From positions 1,689,501 through 1,753,500 of the forward strand of contig NC_044590.1 of the NCBI RefSeq assembly GCF_901933205.1: DNA of 64,000 nt. The letters run 5' to 3'. Made by a program: the position numbers and the translations under genes. Under the pieces are notes generated by a model. The model worked only from the letters and a program-made list of their open reading frames with translations. It was not told the DNA's origin and ran no database searches. Origin of the DNA: Camarhynchus parvulus. Its lineage: Eukaryota > Chordata > Aves > Passeriformes > Thraupidae. Of the stretch, positions 37,973-50,600 are shown one piece after another; position 1 is the stretch's first letter; each line of letters starts with the position of its first letter.

Positions 37973-40900
37973 CTGAGGCCAGGACAGAGGTGGTGTGAGG
38001 GAGGGCAGCTGGGGTGGTTGGGGCAAGGGGGAGGTTGAGCTCTTTGCACTCACAACATTCTTTAGGAGCATCTTAGTTGGAAATACAATCTGGGGATCAC
38101 CAAACACCATCAGCTGGTTGTAAAAACTGTCAGTTCCAGGAGTTTGTAGAAAATATTTTTAACAAGAGGCAAATGATGACACTCAGAGCCCTCGTGTGAG
38201 GAACTGGAGCTCCTGGCTCCAGCCATGGTGGAATCCTTTCCTGCAGCAGCCAGGACCTGGCATGGAATGGATTCAAACTGACTGAAAGGATGCCTTGCTG
38301 CTTTTTATTCAATAACTGCCTATGCAAACAATGTTATCCTTAAGGAAAAATATTCAAGAAAAACCTCCACAATAATTCCTTCCCTCCTCTGCACTCAGCT
38401 CAGCAGCTCACATCAGCTCCCCTCTCTTTTTGCTTGTGTTAGGGGTTTTTTTCTGCTTTATTATTGTTTTTGAGTTTATGGGTCACTCACAAGCAGTTCC
38501 CTCCAGCCACTGATCATTTGGCTCATAACTGTGCAGGATGAAGTGCAAAGGACATAATCTGTTCTGGTTTTGCTGCTAAGAGCCCACTGAAACTCGGGGG
38601 TATTTTGCCTTCTTAACCAGTAGGAAATTGGATATTTAATAGAAAACTTTATAATACAACTCTAATTAAAGAACAACAAAATGAAAGCCCCAAATAGCTT
38701 CATTTCAGCATTGTATATAAATAATAGTTATGGCTTCATGGAATTGCCTTTGTGTGTTAGAATTCAGTCAGTGTGGAAGCCACTCTTTTCCTTGCTCCTG
38801 CAGAAGCTGCTCCTGTCCTCCTGCAGTGGAGGGTGGTGGGTGTTCCTTCTCCTACTCTGCAAGAGGCAGGAATTCATGTCTTGGTACCAGCTGCTGTAAC
38901 TACTTGAAAAATTAATTTCTAGGGGGAAAAAAACCCTCGAAGGAATATTGGGAAAAATCCCTCCTTTGAGGTGCCAAGTTGTTTTGGGCACAAAATTCAT
39001 CACCATGGCAGTGATCCACGCTGAGCCACTGCAAACTGAGAGTGGGTGTGATGGTAAATAGTAACAGCAACAAAAGCTGCAAAAAATGCCCCATTATCCA
39101 AATGAATGAGCTGGCCTCCCAGCAAAGAGGCAACTGAGCATCTTCAGCCTTTTCTGAGGACGTCCAAAACCTTCCTCAGGCTGCAGCTGGCTTTGGAACT
39201 AAAACTCAAAACCAAGACTTTCAGGCCAGGTGACAGAGATGTCCCTTTGTCCCTTCCACCCATCATTCAGAGCCAGGTGCTCTCTGTGCCACATTCAGGA
39301 ATCTTTCCCTGTGTTTTCTTTCCACCTTGGAGAACTCAACAGGAAGTTATTTCCATAGTACAGAAATTTTGAACATAGCCTTAAAAACTCTGAAATTCTA
39401 TCATTCACTCCTTCATGGCAAATTTCATATTTTGAGAGTTCTTTCCATAGAACTCCATTGCTTTTCTAAAGTGTTCCATTGGTTTTAATCCCATTAAATT
39501 CCAAAATGTCTTTGATAAAGAGTTATGCAATGGAGTAGGGAACTATTTTTCCCCCAGCTGCCAATTTCTCTCTTCAGTTGATTTTCAGATGGCATGAAAC
39601 TGTAGCTCTGAACTCCTACAAAGAGCCAGGTTAAGATTTGTCTGTGGGTGCTTAATGCAGTTCGACATCTTGGAGAAGGAGGAATGAGAAGTGGTCATTA
39701 TCCATTATCTGCTTGGAACCTTTCAGAGAGAGAAACAGCTTCTGCCAAACACAAAAAGATGTTTGAGCTGAAGCCAGACAAGGAGGAAACAAGATCACCT
39801 TCTAGCACTGTGAGATTGCTTTCCTGATGATGTTGTTTCAAGGAAAACTGGAATGTGTATGGCTGAAGAAGTGCAGGTGGTGCCATGGGTTTTACATGGA
39901 TTAGCAGAGTTGTTCTGGACAATGATTCACTGTCCCTTCTCTTGGCAGAAAATAAATTTTCCAGTCTTGGAAAGAAACATGTATATATATGTATATGTAT
40001 TTTAATAAATGTTTCTCTACATGGAAAAAGAGCAAATTTGAGTAAAAATAATATCCACTGGTGGAAAAGTTAACAGTGAGAATGAACACTTTTGACAAAA
40101 AGCTGTATTGACACTCCTCAGTTCAGGTCAGGGGTGATGGATAATGTGGTGCCACTCCCAGGGCTGTCCTGGATGTCAGTGCTGGATTCACCCCCTGGGG
40201 GCCTGGCTTGGTGCTGTCTGCAGGGAAAGTCCCAGCTCCAAGGGCATGGGCGTGGGTTTAAACCCAGCTTTTGCAGGTGTATTGACTGGACCTGGTTTAT
40301 TTTAGCTCCTCTGTGGAAATATTCCAGAAATAGCTAAGAAAATGTCCTTTTTGAAGAATAAAGAATCAGCTGTTTATTGCAGCTCTCATCCTAGAGAAGT
40401 GGGTTTCTGAGGTTGCCATGAATTCATTCACAAAGATACAGAGAGGAATTAAGAAACCAAATAATTTGGAATTATATTTGTGATTATTATCCATATAATA
40501 ATGTTATCCCTACTGATGTGATGATTTTTACATACACTGTCTTGAGGTCAATCAGCACTAAACAGAATAGAATTTCCATTTAGGAAGCCAAAAAATTGCT
40601 TCCATTCAATACTTTGAAGTTCCTGAGTTTTGTCAATTCTTAATGATAGTGACATTTCAGTCTCCCACTTCTTCAGGACTGCACTTTTCCCATCTTACAT
40701 CTGCCTGGGCCTGTTTAATTTGGGTGGGAAAAAGTCTCATTTAGGAAAAGGGGGAAGCATTCATCCAGTTACTGAGTTTGGATTTCTCTCATATTATTTC
40801 TTCCCTGTAACACAGTTACGCATGAGGACCTCAGAGGTTTGGAATGTCAGAATAAGCCTGGGGGAGAACTGGTGGGAAGAGAACAGGTCACTCAACAATT

Positions 40901-41311
40901 TATTACATGGACATCAGTGTGACGTGCAAAATTTATGCTACTTATTACAGACTCTGCATTTAAAGCATGTGGGTGTACAGATATAAGACACTCTTTACTT
41001 CTAAAATAAATAATGCAAAGTCCACTTAAATTAATGTTATTTCTGTTAACCAGCTACATCCCTTCATGTCCAATGAAATCTTACTAAAAAGCCCTGTTGG
41101 AAGAACACGAGCATCTCTTGTACCCGAGGTTGTCTTGCAGAACTGGTCTCCACTGTCCTTAAAATGCCCACAGCAATTTAAATCATTTACATAAACAGAA
41201 ATGCTTTTACAGGGAGGACACTGAAATGTGTTTTTAAAGCTGCCCAAACCCCTAAACCATTAAAACAGATGTGACTGATGGTTTTGTGAAATTTTGATGG
41301 TGCTTTCTGCA

Positions 41312-41605
41312 TAGAGTCACAGCATCCAGTGCCACCCCTGCCATGGGTGACACTTTCTGCTCTCCCAGGCTGGTCCAAGCCCTATCCAGCCTGGCCTTCC
41401 AGGGATCCAGGGGCAGACACAGCTTCTCTGGGCACCTGTGCCAGGGCATTCCCACCCTCACAGGGCAGAATTTCTTCCATATATCCAATCTAAACCTCCT
41501 CTCTCAGTTTGAAGCCATTCCTCCTTTTGTGTCACTACAGCTCCTGATGGAGAATCCCTCTCTGCCTTCCCTGTAGACCCTCTGGAGATACTGGAACTGG
41601 TTATT
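41312..41605 (-). mobile_element. CR1 LINE 3' fragment, antisense to TSHZ2
   Basis: On the + strand the antisense CR1 order is nearly complete: 'agcatccagtgccacccctg', 'ccatgggtgacac', 'ccagcctggccttccagg', 'cacagcttctctgggcacct', 'agggcagaatttcttcca', 'ccaatctaaacctcctctct', 'tttgaagccattcctccttt', then 'ccctgtagaccctctggaga' and 'tactgg'. This is one of the best-preserved CR1 pieces in the window, about 0.8 kb upstream of the TSHZ2 exon. Confidence 0.92.
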
Positions 41606-42445
41606 TCTTCCACTTTTATGAGATTGTGTCAGTATATTACACAGACACCAAAAAAAAGAGAATTCCTCAGCACAAGTTACTCTTCTGTAAAGGTTATAGT
41701 AAACATGTCAATGCCTAATTAAGCAGCAAATTTTATCCATATTGTGGGGGATGTGCAGCTGTCTGGTACTTCTGCTTTTCCTAGAGAAGGACAAAGGATC
41801 TTGTGAGGAATAAATTACTGTATGTACCTTCCAAAGGAAAACTTAACTGAAGCACAATTTGCTTTTATGGTACACAGTACATTACTTTTATAAACAAAAG
41901 GGTTTCACTTATGCCTATTAACACTTTCAGATGTTGTATTTTGACATATAAATTATTTGTGTACATCCTAAAGTGCATTTTTAGGTGATCAAGTGGCAAA
42001 AGGTTACTGTACCTAGATGATGCTCTGAACCAGGAAGATTATGGCACTTATTTTTCTTCTCTTCCTTGCAAATTCAACCCCTTCTCTCACTGAGGCTAAA
42101 AACAATTTCATAGAATTGAAGCTTTTAGTATAAACTTTAAATTCTTACATATGAATTTTCCAACTGTCCCATTACAGGACAGTTAGAATTATACTCCCAT
42201 GACAGGAAAATTATTAACTCGGGATCTCTGGCAGTTATAATGAATTATGATCATCTGCCAACAAAATGCAGCAACCTTCACAAAAAGGAGACATCATTTG
42301 GCTTTTTTCACTTCCAGAACTAACAGAAAATACAGTTATAGATTAAAACAAAATCCAGTAAAGAAAATACATAGTGAAAGCAGAAAAGTGGAACTGTAAC
42401 ATTCTCCTTTAACAGGTTATTTCATATATTGACATTACATTTCAG
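41606..42445 (+). other. 3' end of TSHZ2 intron 1
   Basis: AT-rich sequence immediately upstream of the coding exon with no recognised repeat. It ends in ATTGACATTACATTTCAG at 42428-42445, whose CAG is the inferred splice acceptor. ATTGAC/TTACAT stretches can supply the branch point. The polypyrimidine tract is short and A-interrupted, so the acceptor is not very strong by eye. Confidence 0.7.
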
Positions 42446-42446
42446 G
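42443..42446 (+). other. Splice acceptor of TSHZ2 coding exon 2 (CAG|G)
   Basis: The acceptor is placed here because the protein frame remains homologous to TSHZ2 up to codon TAT at 42448. Upstream, the same frame meets a TGA at 42430-42432 with no ATG in between. The two leading bases GT (42446-42447) complete a split glycine codon (G|GT), which agrees with the Gly-Tyr/Gly-Tyr-type junction after the short first-exon peptide in vertebrate TSHZ2. Confidence 0.85.
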
Positions 42447-45400
42447 TTATGTCCAAGAGGAAGATTTAAAGGAAGAGGAAGATATAAAGGAGGAAGAAGA
42501 AGATGACGATGACAACAACTCCACTGCTCAGCTGCAGAGCAGCAATGACACTGGCACGGATGAGGAGCACGAAGTGGGTCCTGAGCAGAAAGGGAACTTC
42601 AGTTTCCAGAATTCCCCTGTCAGTCACATATCCAACCAGGACGTGGAGAACGAATCGCTGCTGAGTGACAGTAGTGACCATGTGGCAGATATCAAAAACA
42701 TCTGCTCCAGGGAGCCCCAGGACCCCAAAAGCAGCGCCCACCCCAAAGCCCAGAGCGAAGCACACGATTGCATGGATAGAATGACAGCAGTCTATGCCAA
42801 CATCCTGTCGGACTCTTACTGGACAGGCTTGGGGCTGGGTTTCAAGTTGTCCAACTCTGAAAAGAAGAGTTGCGACAACAGGAACGGAGGGAACAAGGCT
42901 GATTTTGATTGGCACCAAGACGCACTGTCCAAAAGCTTGCAGCAGAATTTACCTTCCAGGCCTGTCTCCAAGCCCAACCTGTTCAGCTCGGTGCAGCTCT
43001 ACAGGCAGAGCAGCAAAATGTGCGGGACTGTGTTCACGGGCGCCAGCCGGTTCCGCTGCCGGCAGTGCAGCGCTGCCTACGACACCTTGGTAGAGCTCAC
43101 GGTCCACATGAACGAGACAGGCCACTACCAGGATGACAACCACAAAAAGGACAAGCACAGACCTACCAGCTACTCCAAGCCCCGGAAAAGGGCGTTCCAA
43201 GACATGGACAAGGAAGATGCACAAAAAGTTCTGAAGTGTATGTTCTGTGGTGACTCTTTTGATTCCCTTCAAGATCTGAGTGTTCATATGATAAAAACAA
43301 AACATTACCAAAAAGTGCCTTTGAAGGAGCCGGTACCAACCATTTCTTCAAAAATGGTCACTCCAGCCAAGAAACGTGTGTTTGATGTGAACAGGCCTTG
43401 CTCCCCCGACTCCACGACAGGGTCTTTCTCAGACACTTTCTCTCCTCAGAAGAATGCGAACCTGCAGCTCTCCTCCAACAACCGCTACGGGTACCAGAAC
43501 GGGGCCAGCTATACCTGGCAGTTCGAGGCCTGCAAATCCCAGATTTTGAAGTGTATGGAATGTGGAAGCTCTCATGATACCTTGCAGCAGCTCACAACCC
43601 ACATGATGGTCACTGGCCATTTCTTGAAAGTCACGAGTTCAGCTTCAAAGAAAGGAAAGCAACTTGTTCTGGATCCTTTAGCTGTGGAAAAAATGCAGTC
43701 GCTGTCTGAAGCACCAGCCAGTGACAGCCCCGTTTCAAAATCAACCAGTAAATCATCTGCAGAATGCATAGGTCCTGCCTCTGAACTTAAAAAAGAAAGT
43801 AAAAAAGAGAAAGCTGATGATGCAAACAAAGATGAGAAAGCAATGAAAACTGAGGAGTATGAAGACACTCTTCAGAAACCCCTGGATCCCACAATGAAAT
43901 ATCAGTACCTCCGAGAAGAAGATTTAGAAGATGGTTCAAAGGGTGGTGGGGACATTTTAAAGTCCTTGGAGAACACTGTCACGACAGCCATCAATAAAGC
44001 TCAGAACGGAGCTCCCAGCTGGAGTGCATATCCCAGTATCCACGCGGCTTACCAGCTCTCCGAGGGAGCCAAGCCCTCCTTGCCTGTGGGATCCCAGGTG
44101 CTCCAAATCAGGCCAACCATGACCAATAAATTGAGGCCCATAGCACCCAAGTGGAAGGTGATGCCTCTGGTCCCTATCTCAGCAAACGTGAGCCAGTGCA
44201 CTCAAGTGAAGAAGGAGGCTGAGGACAAGGAGGAGGTGCATAAGGACTATGCTAAGGAGACTGTCCAGGCTGAGCCGGCCTCGCTCAGCCAGAACGAGAG
44301 GGAACCTCTCCTCAAAGCTGAAGCCTCTGCAGAGCCAAAAAAGACAGAACCGTGTCCCTTGAAAGAAGAAGATAAAGAGGACAGTGGAAAAGAAAAGCCA
44401 GTCCTCAAGGAGCCACCAGCAGCTTCTCTCAGCAATGGTTGTGCCGCTGCCAACCATTCCTCGGAGCTGCCCTGTGTGAACCCCCTGAGCGCACTGCAGT
44501 CCGTCCTGAACAATCACCTGGGCAAAGCCACTGAGCCCTTACAGCCTCAATCCAACTGCAGCCCCAGCTCTAGCACAATTTCCATGTTCCACAAACCCAA
44601 TCTAAACATGATGGAGAAGCCAGTTTTATCTCCTGCTCCAACCCCACCAAAGCCTGCAAGCGTATCCAGGCACTATTTGTTTGAAAACAATGATCAGCCT
44701 ATTGACCTGACCAAATCCAAAGGCAAGAAAGCTGAGTCAGCTCAAGCACAATCTTGTACTTCTCCACCTCAAAAGCACGCTCTATCTGACATTGCCGACA
44801 TGGTCAAAGTTCTTCCTAAAGCTACCACGCCAAAACCTGCTGCATCCTCAAGGATCCCATCCATGAAGTTGGAAATAGATGTCCGACGCTTCGAGGACGT
44901 CTCCACGGAAGTCTCCACTCTGCATAAAAGGAAGGGCAGGCAGTCAAACTGGAACCCTCAGCATCTGCTCATTTTGCAAGCTCAGTTTGCTTCCAGCCTC
45001 TTCCAGACATCTGAAGGTAAATATTTATTATCAGATCTAGGCCCACAAGAGCGCATGCAGATTTCCAAATTCACTGGACTGTCGATGACCACCATCAGCC
45101 ACTGGTTGGCAAATGTCAAGTATCAACTTAGGAAAACCGGAGGAACAAAGTTTTTGAAAAACATGGACAAAGGACATCCAGTCTTTTATTGCAGCGACTG
45201 TGCATCTCAGTTCCGAACCCCCTCTACTTACATTAGCCACTTAGAATCCCACCTAGGTTTCCAAATGAAAGACATGAACAGGCTGGCTGTGGAGCAGCAA
45301 ACCAAGGTAGAGCAAGAAATCTCCAGAGTTTCAGTTCAAAGATCTCCTGAAACAATAGCTGGAGAAGAGGACACAGACTCTAAGTTCAAATGTAAGTTGT

Positions 45401-45510
45401 GCTATCGGACATTTGCGAGCAAACATGCAGTAAAACTTCATCTAAGCAAAACACACAGCAAGTCACCAGAACACCATTCACAATTTGTAGCAGAAGTGGA
45501 TGAAGAATAA
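42446..45510 (+). CDS. TSHZ2: TSHZ2, coding exon 2 (teashirt zinc finger homeobox 2)
   Basis: This exon encodes nearly all of a nuclear transcriptional repressor used in developmental patterning. Counting Tyr at 42448 as residue 1, it gives 1020 residues to TAA (45508-45510); adding the family's 14-residue first-exon peptide gives 1034, equal to my recollection of human TSHZ2. Seen in order: an acidic stretch (residues 4-22); atypical C2H2 fingers C-x2-C-x12-H-x5-H at 204-226, 264-286 and 369-391, with basic clusters KPRKR and AKKR between them; PIDLTK at 751-756, the CtBP-recruiting motif; a divergent homeodomain at about 827-898 with helix-3 HWLANVKY retaining Trp and Asn; and two classical fingers at 915-935 and 982-1003. 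Fingers 1-3, the homeodomain and the C-terminus match TSHZ2 better than TSHZ1 or TSHZ3. There is no ATG at the 5' end: translation must start in an upstream exon. The frame is intact, with no sign of pseudogenisation. Confidence 0.97.
44926..45140 (+). other. TSHZ2: Homeodomain-coding segment of TSHZ2
   Basis: This encodes the atypical vertebrate teashirt homeodomain, starting KRKGRQSNWNPQHLLIL and ending in HWLANVKYQLRKTGG. The loop between helices 1 and 2 is longer than in a canonical 60-residue homeodomain. Helix 3 keeps the Trp-x-x-Asn core but lacks the usual WFQNRR. Confidence 0.9.
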
Positions 45511-47556
45511 CTCTTAAGGTATGCATGCTCTATAGTGAGTTTTCATTTCAGCATTTCCAGGAGGCTCCGTCAGGCTCCGTGCTTTGGTAAAAGTAGGAAA
45601 ACCGTATAAAATGCATCATGTATGCTGCGCCGCTCCTCCCCCGCATGTACACATCCATTTTATAATGTTTTCAGGAAGAGAGCTTGGTCAATGCAAACCC
45701 ACACTGCCCTAGAGAGAAATGTTGCTGCTCGTTATTTGCAGAATAGCTGTTTGCCCATTTCTCTTTTGTTCCTAAGAATAAATCATTTCACATCCACTGC
45801 ACTTCGGTGTGGAATGCAAGAACTAAGTGCTGCTCTTTGCAGTGAGAATGGAAAAAAACAGACAAAGAGCACTGAAACTCAAAAGGTTATTACCTCACTC
45901 AGTGCTAGCACACCAATAAATCTGATTTGGATGGGGAAAAAGAAGAAAATTCAAAAGACAAATTAGCAAAATCTCAATTATTCCAAGTTTCTCATAATCT
46001 CAAACACAGCCTTGAGAATCTACAAATAACTGAAAAGTTCCTATGTAGAAGTTCAGTTATTCTTCTGTTGATATTTGGATGTTCAGTTTTGTAAAATATT
46101 TTAATATTTTACACTTACTTAAACACTTGCTACTGTGAGTGGCCTTTTTTGTCACATCATTTTAACCTCTCTCTCCATCATTCCTTTTTTAATCTTTAAG
46201 ATGTTTGATTATATTTTGCTTCGTGTTGGTGGAAGTCAATCCATAAACATCACTGACTTCAGTGCAAGTTCTCGTATAACCTGGGGGAGTTACTGCTTAA
46301 TTGAGATTTTTTACAAGCTTAATATTTCCAAGACCTGTTAGTAGGATACTGCTGCGTTAGTGTTGCTATTTTTTTGCTGCAAGATACACCAGTTGCCACA
46401 ACCAATGTTTATAACATGTAATGTAATATTCAGATGCCACACCATTTTTGCATTTTTAATTTTACTTGATTCACAAACTTGAATATTCTTGATTGAAATA
46501 AATATGCAGAACATCAACTAAAAGTCCAAATAGAAGTTTTTTGTTCTAACCAGTTTTTTTCCCAGGAGGGCTCTGTTTAGTTGTGCCCAGCAATTCCTCC
46601 AGCAGACTCAGGTTCTGCTTGTGTACACAGAACAACCATGTGCAGATCCAGGTTTTCTCCGAGGTGTTCATTACTTGAATAACATTCAGAAATTTAATTT
46701 GTCAGATGGTGAAAATTAAAGATGTGCTGGGAGTTGTCACTGATGCCACCTGGCTTTGTGGCCATCCTCTGGCTGATTGAGAGGATGGGGCTCAGCCCCC
46801 GTTTGAGGGAAGATTTCCCATTTGTTTGCTGCAAATATTCATGTTTTAGGAAACACTTTGTGCTGCCACAGCCAGCACGAGGGCTCTGTGTCACTTAAGC
46901 TCCATTAAAAATGCTACTTTTGAATAATTTAAACCACTGATCAAGGGGTTACTTTGGGCTGGTACTGTAAGCTATTGCCATGGAGTATAATGTCAGTGTT
47001 CAAGTGCAGTAAGATTTAAGTTTTGCATACATCTTGTACGTGCTGTCTGCATTGGAGGAGATTTATGCTTCCTGCATATTTTAGCCAGCAAAATTCCATC
47101 TCACTCCTAAGGAGTTTGTTTTCTAAATAGGGCTAATACCCTAAACTATCTATTTGGGCACTTTAACCCAACATTAGAGTGTTGCTTGTTTACCTGGCCA
47201 CTCCAAATCAACACCCCCAAGAGACTGGGGAGGGATAAACATCCCATACTTCGTTTCCTTCCCCACCACTTAATGATTATTAACACTCCGCCATTCACCA
47301 TTTTCAGACAAGAGATATCAGAGCAAACCAATAATTTGGGGACTATCAAACAAAAGCTATCTGCCAGATATATTAATACAACTGTTATTTTGGCACATTC
47401 ATGGCTTAATGTGTGACAAATGTTTCAGATTTGGTCTTGAAAGCACTGTGTTATTACTCAGAGGCAAACCAAACACCCACCTTTGTAAACACGTTACTGT
47501 TGCTGAGGATTGGAGGAACAAATACAAAAGGGGAGAAAAAAAAACCCTCCAAGGGG
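45511..47556 (+). other. Downstream of TSHZ2 stop: 3' UTR or intron
   Basis: The sequence is non-coding. AATAAA hexamers occur at 45777-45782, 45915-45920 and 46497-46502 and could serve a read-through (unspliced) 3' UTR. A frame of about 114 codons at 45.62-45.97 kb has no recognisable domain. No transposon is evident. Confidence 0.5.
45519..45524 (+). other. Putative splice donor 8 bases after the TSHZ2 stop
   Basis: After TAA and eight bases (CTCTTAAG) comes AAG|GTATGC, which fits the donor consensus at most positions (AAG exon side, GT, A at +3, G at +5). If used, the exon ends at 45518, the last junction lies within 10 bases of the stop (no nonsense-mediated decay expected), and the 3' UTR is in a downstream exon. 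I recall mammalian TSHZ2 having a third, mainly non-coding exon, which agrees, but this cannot be checked here. Confidence 0.5.
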
Positions 47557-47557
47557 A

Positions 47558-47614
47558 AAAAAAAAGTGGTTTCTGCATTGTAATAACCTGCACAGAGACA
47601 TTATATTCAGGTGA
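47558..47614 (+). repeat. 57-bp dispersed block, copy 1 (unknown family)
   Basis: The block starts with an A run, continues AGTGGTTTCTGCATTGTAAT, then AACCTGCACAGAGACATT, and ends ATATTCAGGTGA. It is almost identical (three differences in 57) and colinear with 52595-52651. Flanks are unrelated: a purine-rich, AT-leaning context here. I do not recognise the family. It ends in CAG|GTGA, which resembles a splice donor. Confidence 0.85.
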
Positions 47615-50600
47615 TGTGTAACTATATAAATAAGGGACTGTCCTTCCTGCCACTGGATGCCGAGAAATTGCTGTCCTCGTAATACTCATCCATTTCTAAT
47701 TTATATCAAGATGCAGGTTGTATCTTACCTTTGAAAAAATATACTTAAATTGCAATGACAGAGTGATAGCACTGTTATCTGGAGCTATAATTTCAGTTGG
47801 TATGCATGATAGCACAAATTGTCTGAAATGATGGGGTATTTGGGATGGCATTGTAAAGATTTTATTACAGTTTCGGAGCCGAAAGCCTCCCTGAAGTTCT
47901 GACGAGGTTGGGAGTGGGGAGGCCTGAGTTTATTCATATGGATTCTTCAGAAATCTGCAAGGAGACTAAATCAAATAAAAGGGATTTTCAGAGTTTACTT
48001 ACTCTTACCATGTTATTTTTAAGATCCAGTATACATTTGAATAATAACAGAGGAGAGCAGAGTATTTAGAAAGGAGAAATATAAAGCTGAGATCCTTAAA
48101 ACACACACATGCATTTATGTTTCCTTCTTGCAGGCAATATTGCAGTGAAATAGGCATAAAAATAGAGACTATAGATTGAAATAAATGGAAATAAAACAGT
48201 GGAAAGAATACTTGAAGTATAGAGATACATAAAGTACTTTAAATTTCAATGGCATTTACTAGTAGAGGTTATATTGTCAAATGTTAGCTATCATTAAAAA
48301 TATAAATGAATAATCTGGGTTAGTACTGTAGAAAAATGTGTTATGGGTATGGATTTATTTTTAAGACCTCTGTGAGGATGTTTATAAGAAATTTGCCATA
48401 AATTCTTCTTAAATGTAAAAAGATATATATATCTCTTTTATAGTCATCTTTGGTGTTTTCCTGAATTCTTCTAAGTGATATGGGTTTAGTAATATAAAGT
48501 AAGATTATGTGTAATATACAACAATCAGACATCTCTATTCTCTTTCATTTAAGCCACTTCAAATTTGTTTTTATTACTATTCTTCATAGAAAACTCATGA
48601 ACATTAGGAAACATGGCTTTAATTAGAAGTAATTTGTATGTTGACTTGTACCTTGAAGAACATTTGTTCATTTCTTCAACTGAATTAGAATTTTTATGTT
48701 GTTCTGAGGAAAAAGGCAGGGCAGAATTGTATTTCTCACTTTAGTGCCAGGTGGGATTGGCTTGGAACTGGTCACTAACTGAGGCTCTCTGTGGCCTTGG
48801 CTACAACTTTTGATAGAAATAAATCTCCATAAAGTCAAATTACCCAACCTGACTGGGGAGATTTCAGTTTCAAAAGACCCCGATAAGCGAACAGGCAGCT
48901 ACCTGAGATGAACTAATTTGAAAGTAAGGCTGTGCAAAACAAAAAAAAAAGTCATAATGATAAACAGTTTTTCTCTCTGTTTCCTCCTTTGTCTTTTTTT
49001 AACCATCAAGTTTAAAGCTTCTGCGGCGCTTTTTTTTCTACTTTATAGGAGACAACTGACATTCTGTGGTAAATGGAAGAAAGAGCAGAGCAGAACTGAA
49101 AATCCTCTAATGCACTGACACTAACTTGCCCTCTATTGTTGAAAATGAGCAGGCAATCATGATTGTTCATCAAATGGCTCCTAATGCAGTTAAAGCATTC
49201 AGCTATAATTTCTCCTTGCATTTATAATTACTGTCATAGACTGCACACCTCAGTGAGCAGATTAAAGCTATAAACTATTTAGCCGTAGCTTTAAGATGAG
49301 GAACTTGATTTGTCTGGCAGCAGTTATTTGTTAGAGAGCTTGACACTTCACATAAAAATGACTCAACTTGATGAAGAACAATGCAGTTTAAGCAATGCAG
49401 TGATTTTAAATCAGTCATTATACCACGCCCTGTAAGAATTGCAAAGCAATTTGTTAAATGATATATAGGACATGTAGATAACTGTATGTGTTAAGTATAC
49501 CAAAATAGAAGATTTTTTTCTTCCCTAGATTTTATTTTCTCATTCCTCTGAAGCAGTAGGAGCTGCTCTGATCATGTTCCACTCTTGGCCAATATGGCTG
49601 TTATGTGGTCAAGGACAATTGTGTGAATCAGTGGTACAAAATTCTATTTTAGGCAATTTAGCTTGCTCTTCAACTTTCATTTCTTCTTAGCAACAAATAT
49701 TAGAAGCTGAGAGATCCTTCCAGGAGAATCAGACGTGCTGGGATGTGCCTGCCTGCAGTGGTGTCACCACAATTTTGTAAGCAGAATTTACCAAGGGTTC
49801 TGCTCCCCATGCCATCAGCCAGAAAAAGAGGGCTCATCCCATGGAAGTCTTGATTATTCCATTCAAATGGGATTCTCCTGACAATGTCTTTTTGGAAAAT
49901 GGTGGCTTCTCAATGGGAAGAAAAAGTCTGTGGGGAAGTTCCATTTTAAAATAGATTTTTGTTAGGATAAACAGGGTAAAATTGAATGAGATGAGACAGA
50001 GCTAGGAAAAGAAACAGGTTGGCCTTTTTGCTGAAGCAAAATCCTGCTGAAGCAAGGAACTCCAAACCATCAGCCCTCCCTCAAAATAATCCTGTCCTGG
50101 TAAAGCCTCAGTTCTCTTAATCCTTTGAAATTTATCACTGTTTACCTGAAGTGGTAGATCCAGATTTTTTTTTTAATTGAACATTTTTTTCTTGGATAGC
50201 ATTTTTTCAATCTAGCCATCATCCTTGTAAACCCAACAATGGTGTGTTCTTGGTTTCCCTGAGAGCAGGGCCAGGCCAGGTGATCCATCAGGCTGTGGCA
50301 GCACCGATGGATCCGTGCAGATTTCCTGGCTTTTTAGGAAGCTTTTACAGGTTTTACAGGTTGCTACTAAGATCAGTATTATTTAACATTGCATTTGAGC
50401 TTCCAACCCGCTGGGTCAACCCACGTTGTTCCTGGGCTCTGTACAAACACATTGCATGTGGCAGTTCCAAGGCAGGAACTCCTCTGCTCACAAAGAAACA
50501 GCAACTTTGGAGCAGATTTTAACTGACCTTGAACAGTGCCAGCCTCTTCCAGCATTCACTATTCATAAGGACATCAAAATCTTGCCTTCTCCTTGCTGTG

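Larger units (their letters stand above)
31300..41310. other. Non-coding segment
   Basis: About 10 kb of unique, mostly AT-leaning sequence with no recognised exon or RNA gene. It contains the simple repeats listed separately, an A16 run at about 33.42 kb and a T run at about 36.80 kb. The stretch 36.9-37.5 kb is AT-rich, repeat-poor and might be regulatory. The longest frames (about 150-165 codons, at 32.6, 34.6 and 37.7 kb) have no recognisable protein similarity. Confidence 0.5.

Noticed and set aside
1..42445. First TSHZ2 coding exon in the window
   Set aside because: No sequence encoding the short basic N-terminal peptide followed by a donor in the right phase was found on the + strand by eye.
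42574..42576. GTG as TSHZ2 start codon
   Set aside because: The residue is internal (Val); the homologous frame continues upstream to the splice acceptor at 42445/42446.
42466..45240. Several frames antisense to or offset from the TSHZ2 exon
   Set aside because: Shadow frames of the real coding sequence; no independent evidence.
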